Source of the DNA: an uncultured Bacilli bacterium | GTDB taxonomy: Bacteria; Bacillota_I; Bacilli_A; RF39; UBA660 | Assembly (NCBI GenBank): GCA_910577075.1 | Contig: CAJTKV010000023.1 | Location: 12,158-17,882, forward strand | Length of the DNA stretch: 5,725 nt | Reading direction: 5' to 3' | Part shown: one piece after another, positions 3,900 to 5,725 of the stretch | How the letters are laid out: each line of letters opens with the position of its first letter | Numbering within the stretch: the first letter of the stretch is position 1 | The notes under the pieces: generated by a model | The model's database searches: none | The model's input: the letters and a program-made list of their open reading frames with translations, nothing else | What the model was told of the DNA's origin: nothing | Position numbers and translations under genes: made by a program

Positions 3900-5408
3900 A
3901 TGAAATGTATAAAATGCAATAAAAATATTCCCGATGTTTCCACGACTTGCCCATTTTGTGATCATCCAGTAGGCGTTTATATAAGTGAGGAAGAAAAAAT
4001 CAAGGAAAGGGAAGAAAACTTAGCTACAATCGATTTCGGCAATATTAATACAGGAGATTATGATGCCAATAACAAACTATATATAAAAACCTACATAAAA
4101 GAACCAAAAAATAAAAAGATCGTTATTGGTGGGGTGGCTGCAATAGTCTTTGTTATTTTAATTTTTGTCGCTTTAATCATGAGTATGTTCTCATCTGGTT
4201 CAGACAGTCCTTATCGCTTATTTAATGATACAATGACCGACTTTTTCGATTTTTATATTGAAAATTATACAGGGTCATCATCGACAAAATCGGGTACCTA
4301 TAAATTCGATATCAGTATCAATAATAAAAAGTCAGGTTTTACGGGAACCTATAGTTTTGATACGAAAAATAGAATTGCCAATTTAACAGGTAAAATGCGC
4401 GACCCTCGTGAACAAAATGGCGGCATAATTCTTGATTACCGTGATTTCAATTTTATTGCCAATTTGAATAATACTGATTTCTATTTTCAATCAAAGGAAT
4501 TGTTTAACGATGATGTAATATATTTTCCAATAGATGATCAAACGGGATTACTTAGTGCCAAGAGTTATGATTTATCCTCAATACTAACGGGAATAGAAGA
4601 TGCATTAACGGCATCTTTAAAGAAGAGCACCTATGCTGATTCGACTGAAAATATTACCTATTTAGGTGAGCAAACAAAGGTTAATTTGCGTACACTTACT
4701 TTGGATAATAATGGAAAAGAACAGTTTTTAAAGACTTATTATCAAACGCTATCTGAGGATACTAATTACATAAATGAAATAGCTCATCTAAGAGAATGCA
4801 AGACAGAAGATGTAGTAAAAAGTCTTGAAAATAAATTGACAGAGCTTGACTACAAATATTCGGGAGTTAGCAATGATAAGATTATTTTAAAGATTTACTA
4901 TAGTGGAACTAAGATATATCGTCTATCGGCCGAGATTGAAGAAGAAAATAAACCTAAAAGACGCATTCAATTGGATATAGGTGAGACAAAATATTATCTA
5001 GATATCTTTGAAGATAATAAAAACATCTTATCTTCTACTTTAGTTGTAACGACTAAGGAAAAAGATGATTTTATTAAAAAAACTTATGAAGTAACCTTTG
5101 ATATGGATAATCTTGTGATGGATATGACTTTGGATATTGAAAGAGAAAAAAGGGCTAATGTCAAAAAATCAGCATATGAAACTTCAAAGAGTATTCGCGA
5201 TTTTTCTAGTTTAGACTATCAAAATTTTAAAAATAATTTGCGAGTTTATACAAGCAATACTGATTGGGTAGATAAATTGCCAGAAATATTTAAAAACAAA
5301 TGTAGTCCATCATTGATTTGTCACTGTGAAGATGGCGAAGACGTGTGCAACTGTACTTATAACGATTCAATAATTAAATGTCCAAGAGTTGAAGTAACTC
5401 CTAAATAG
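3900..5408 (+). CDS. Zinc-ribbon membrane protein with large extracytoplasmic domain and Cys-rich tail
   Basis: A 502-residue protein of unknown function. It opens with a zinc ribbon (C3, C6, C17, C20; MKCIKCNKNIP then TCPFC). A charged linker with many Lys/Glu residues (about 30-73) follows, then one membrane helix at about 74-97 preceded by KNKK, predicting the zinc ribbon inside the cell and residues from about 98 outside. The roughly 400-residue outer part alternates charged and beta-prone stretches and contains several Asn-rich runs; I do not recognise its fold. The last 35 residues hold six cysteines (C468, C474, C476, C483, C485, C494), odd for a Firmicute exported domain and suggesting disulphides or metal binding. 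TAGGAG just upstream of ATG supports the start. A second zinc-ribbon gene follows 103 bp downstream in the same direction. Sensing or envelope scaffolding is possible but not shown by the sequence. Confidence 0.85.
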   Translation: MKCIKCNKNIPDVSTTCPFCDHPVGVYISEEEKIKEREENLATIDFGNINTGDYDANNKLYIKTYIKEPKNKKIVIGGVAAIVFVILIFVALIMSMFSSGSDSPYRLFNDTMTDFFDFYIENYTGSSSTKSGTYKFDISINNKKSGFTGTYSFDTKNRIANLTGKMRDPREQNGGIILDYRDFNFIANLNNTDFYFQSKELFNDDVIYFPIDDQTGLLSAKSYDLSSILTGIEDALTASLKKSTYADSTENITYLGEQTKVNLRTLTLDNNGKEQFLKTYYQTLSEDTNYINEIAHLRECKTEDVVKSLENKLTELDYKYSGVSNDKIILKIYYSGTKIYRLSAEIEEENKPKRRIQLDIGETKYYLDIFEDNKNILSSTLVVTTKEKDDFIKKTYEVTFDMDNLVMDMTLDIEREKRANVKKSAYETSKSIRDFSSLDYQNFKNNLRVYTSNTDWVDKLPEIFKNKCSPSLICHCEDGEDVCNCTYNDSIIKCPRVEVTPK

Positions 5409-5420
5409 AGACTTAATTTA

Positions 5421-5458
5421 AGCTTTTGCGGCAAAACTATTGAAAAACAATAATTTTT
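5421..5458 (+). terminator. Weak double stem-loop after the first zinc-ribbon gene
   Basis: TTTTG (5424-5428) / CAAAA (5432-5436), extendable by AG/CT past one bulged C, is followed by TATTG (5438-5442) / CAATA (5448-5452) and a T5 run (5454-5458). Both stems are short and AT-rich, so termination would be partial. Confidence 0.35.
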
Positions 5459-5468
5459 AAGGTATATT
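5440..5468 (+). promoter_or_regulatory. Promoter of the second zinc-ribbon gene
   Basis: TTGAAA (5440-5445), a 17-bp spacer, and TATATT (5463-5468) stand about 45 bp before ATG 5512. It overlaps the weak terminator of the preceding gene, so the second gene probably has its own promoter and may also receive readthrough. Confidence 0.5.
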
Positions 5469-5511
5469 ATGTATAGTAGAAAATAATAAATAGAAGTAAA
5501 GAGGGATAAAA

Positions 5512-5725
5512 ATGAAATGTATATCATGTGGAAATGAAATTCCAGAAGGTACGACTTCTTGTCCGTTTTGTGGCAATACAGTTTTACCAACTAATCACAA
5601 TGTGGTAAATGATGTTGTCCAAAATAATAGTGGTGTTCCTGTAACTCCAGAGGCGCCAGTTTTACCACAAGACCAAAATTTAAGTGAGCAAAGTAGTGCT
5701 CCATCACCAACAGTGGGAATGCCTC
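5512..5725 (+). CDS. Second zinc-ribbon protein, N-terminal part (cut by window end)
   Basis: ATG 5512, preceded by GAGGGAT (5501-5507), opens a frame that stays open to the window edge (71 codons seen). It starts MKCISCGNEIPEGTTSCPFC, a zinc ribbon with C3, C6, C17 and C20 in exactly the spacing of the preceding gene, so the two N-termini are clearly related. After it comes a low-complexity linker rich in Asn, Val, Pro, Gln and Ser (about 27-71), unlike the charged linker of the first protein. A membrane helix and a further domain probably follow outside the window, by analogy. Function unknown. Confidence 0.8.
   Translation, partial: MKCISCGNEIPEGTTSCPFCGNTVLPTNHNVVNDVVQNNSGVPVTPEAPVLPQDQNLSEQSSAPSPTVGMP

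Noticed and set aside
5357..5590. Minus-strand ORF of 77 codons
   Set aside because: It covers the end of one zinc-ribbon gene, the promoter region and the start of the next; its hydrophobic, Tyr/Leu-rich composition is what antisense AT-rich DNA gives.

Overview
The window looks like a low-GC, AT-rich member of the Bacilli/Firmicutes, possibly one of the uncultured gut lineages near the former Tenericutes. This is inferred from composition, strong GAAAGGA and GGTGAT ribosome binding sites, sigma-A type promoters and a UvrX-type polymerase with a YolD partner; there is no marker gene to fix the taxon. The standard bacterial code applies: tryptophan in the polymerase is TGG, and reading TGA as tryptophan would run both the integrase and YolD into the tRNA gene.

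Left part (1 to about 2088): the end of a small mobile element. In order it holds the last codons of an unknown gene, three GC-rich hairpins with the same CTTA loop, a large inverted repeat with short direct repeats, a rolling-circle replication initiator of the Rep_2 / pMV158 RepB type (HUH motif, catalytic Tyr), a regulatory stretch with two promoters and two tiny ORFs, and a short tyrosine integrase. The integrase ends about 95 bp from the 3' end of a tRNA-Ala(UGC) gene, the usual position for an element inserted at a tRNA 3' end. The other end of the element lies outside the window. A replicating-and-integrating plasmid (IME-like) is the simplest reading: Rep copies and possibly processes the excised circle at the hairpin-rich origin, and the integrase moves it in and out of the tRNA.

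Right part (2089 to 5725): likely chromosome. On the minus strand a Y-family translesion polymerase gene (dinB/uvrX type) overlaps a YolD-like gene by 4 bp. The promoter carries an imperfect Gram-positive LexA (SOS) box. The YolD gene appears to begin at a non-canonical ATA codon. The tRNA-Ala promoter overlaps the end of YolD. Divergently, on the plus strand, are two tandem zinc-ribbon genes: a complete membrane-anchored protein with a large extracytoplasmic domain and a cysteine-rich tail, and the start of a second one cut by the window edge.

Points most worth a second look are the anti-readthrough hairpin over the integrase ribosome binding site just behind a perfect consensus promoter, the three same-loop hairpins ahead of rep, the ATA start of YolD, an exact 22-bp repeat within the integrase gene, and a possible 22-residue membrane peptide between integrase and tRNA.
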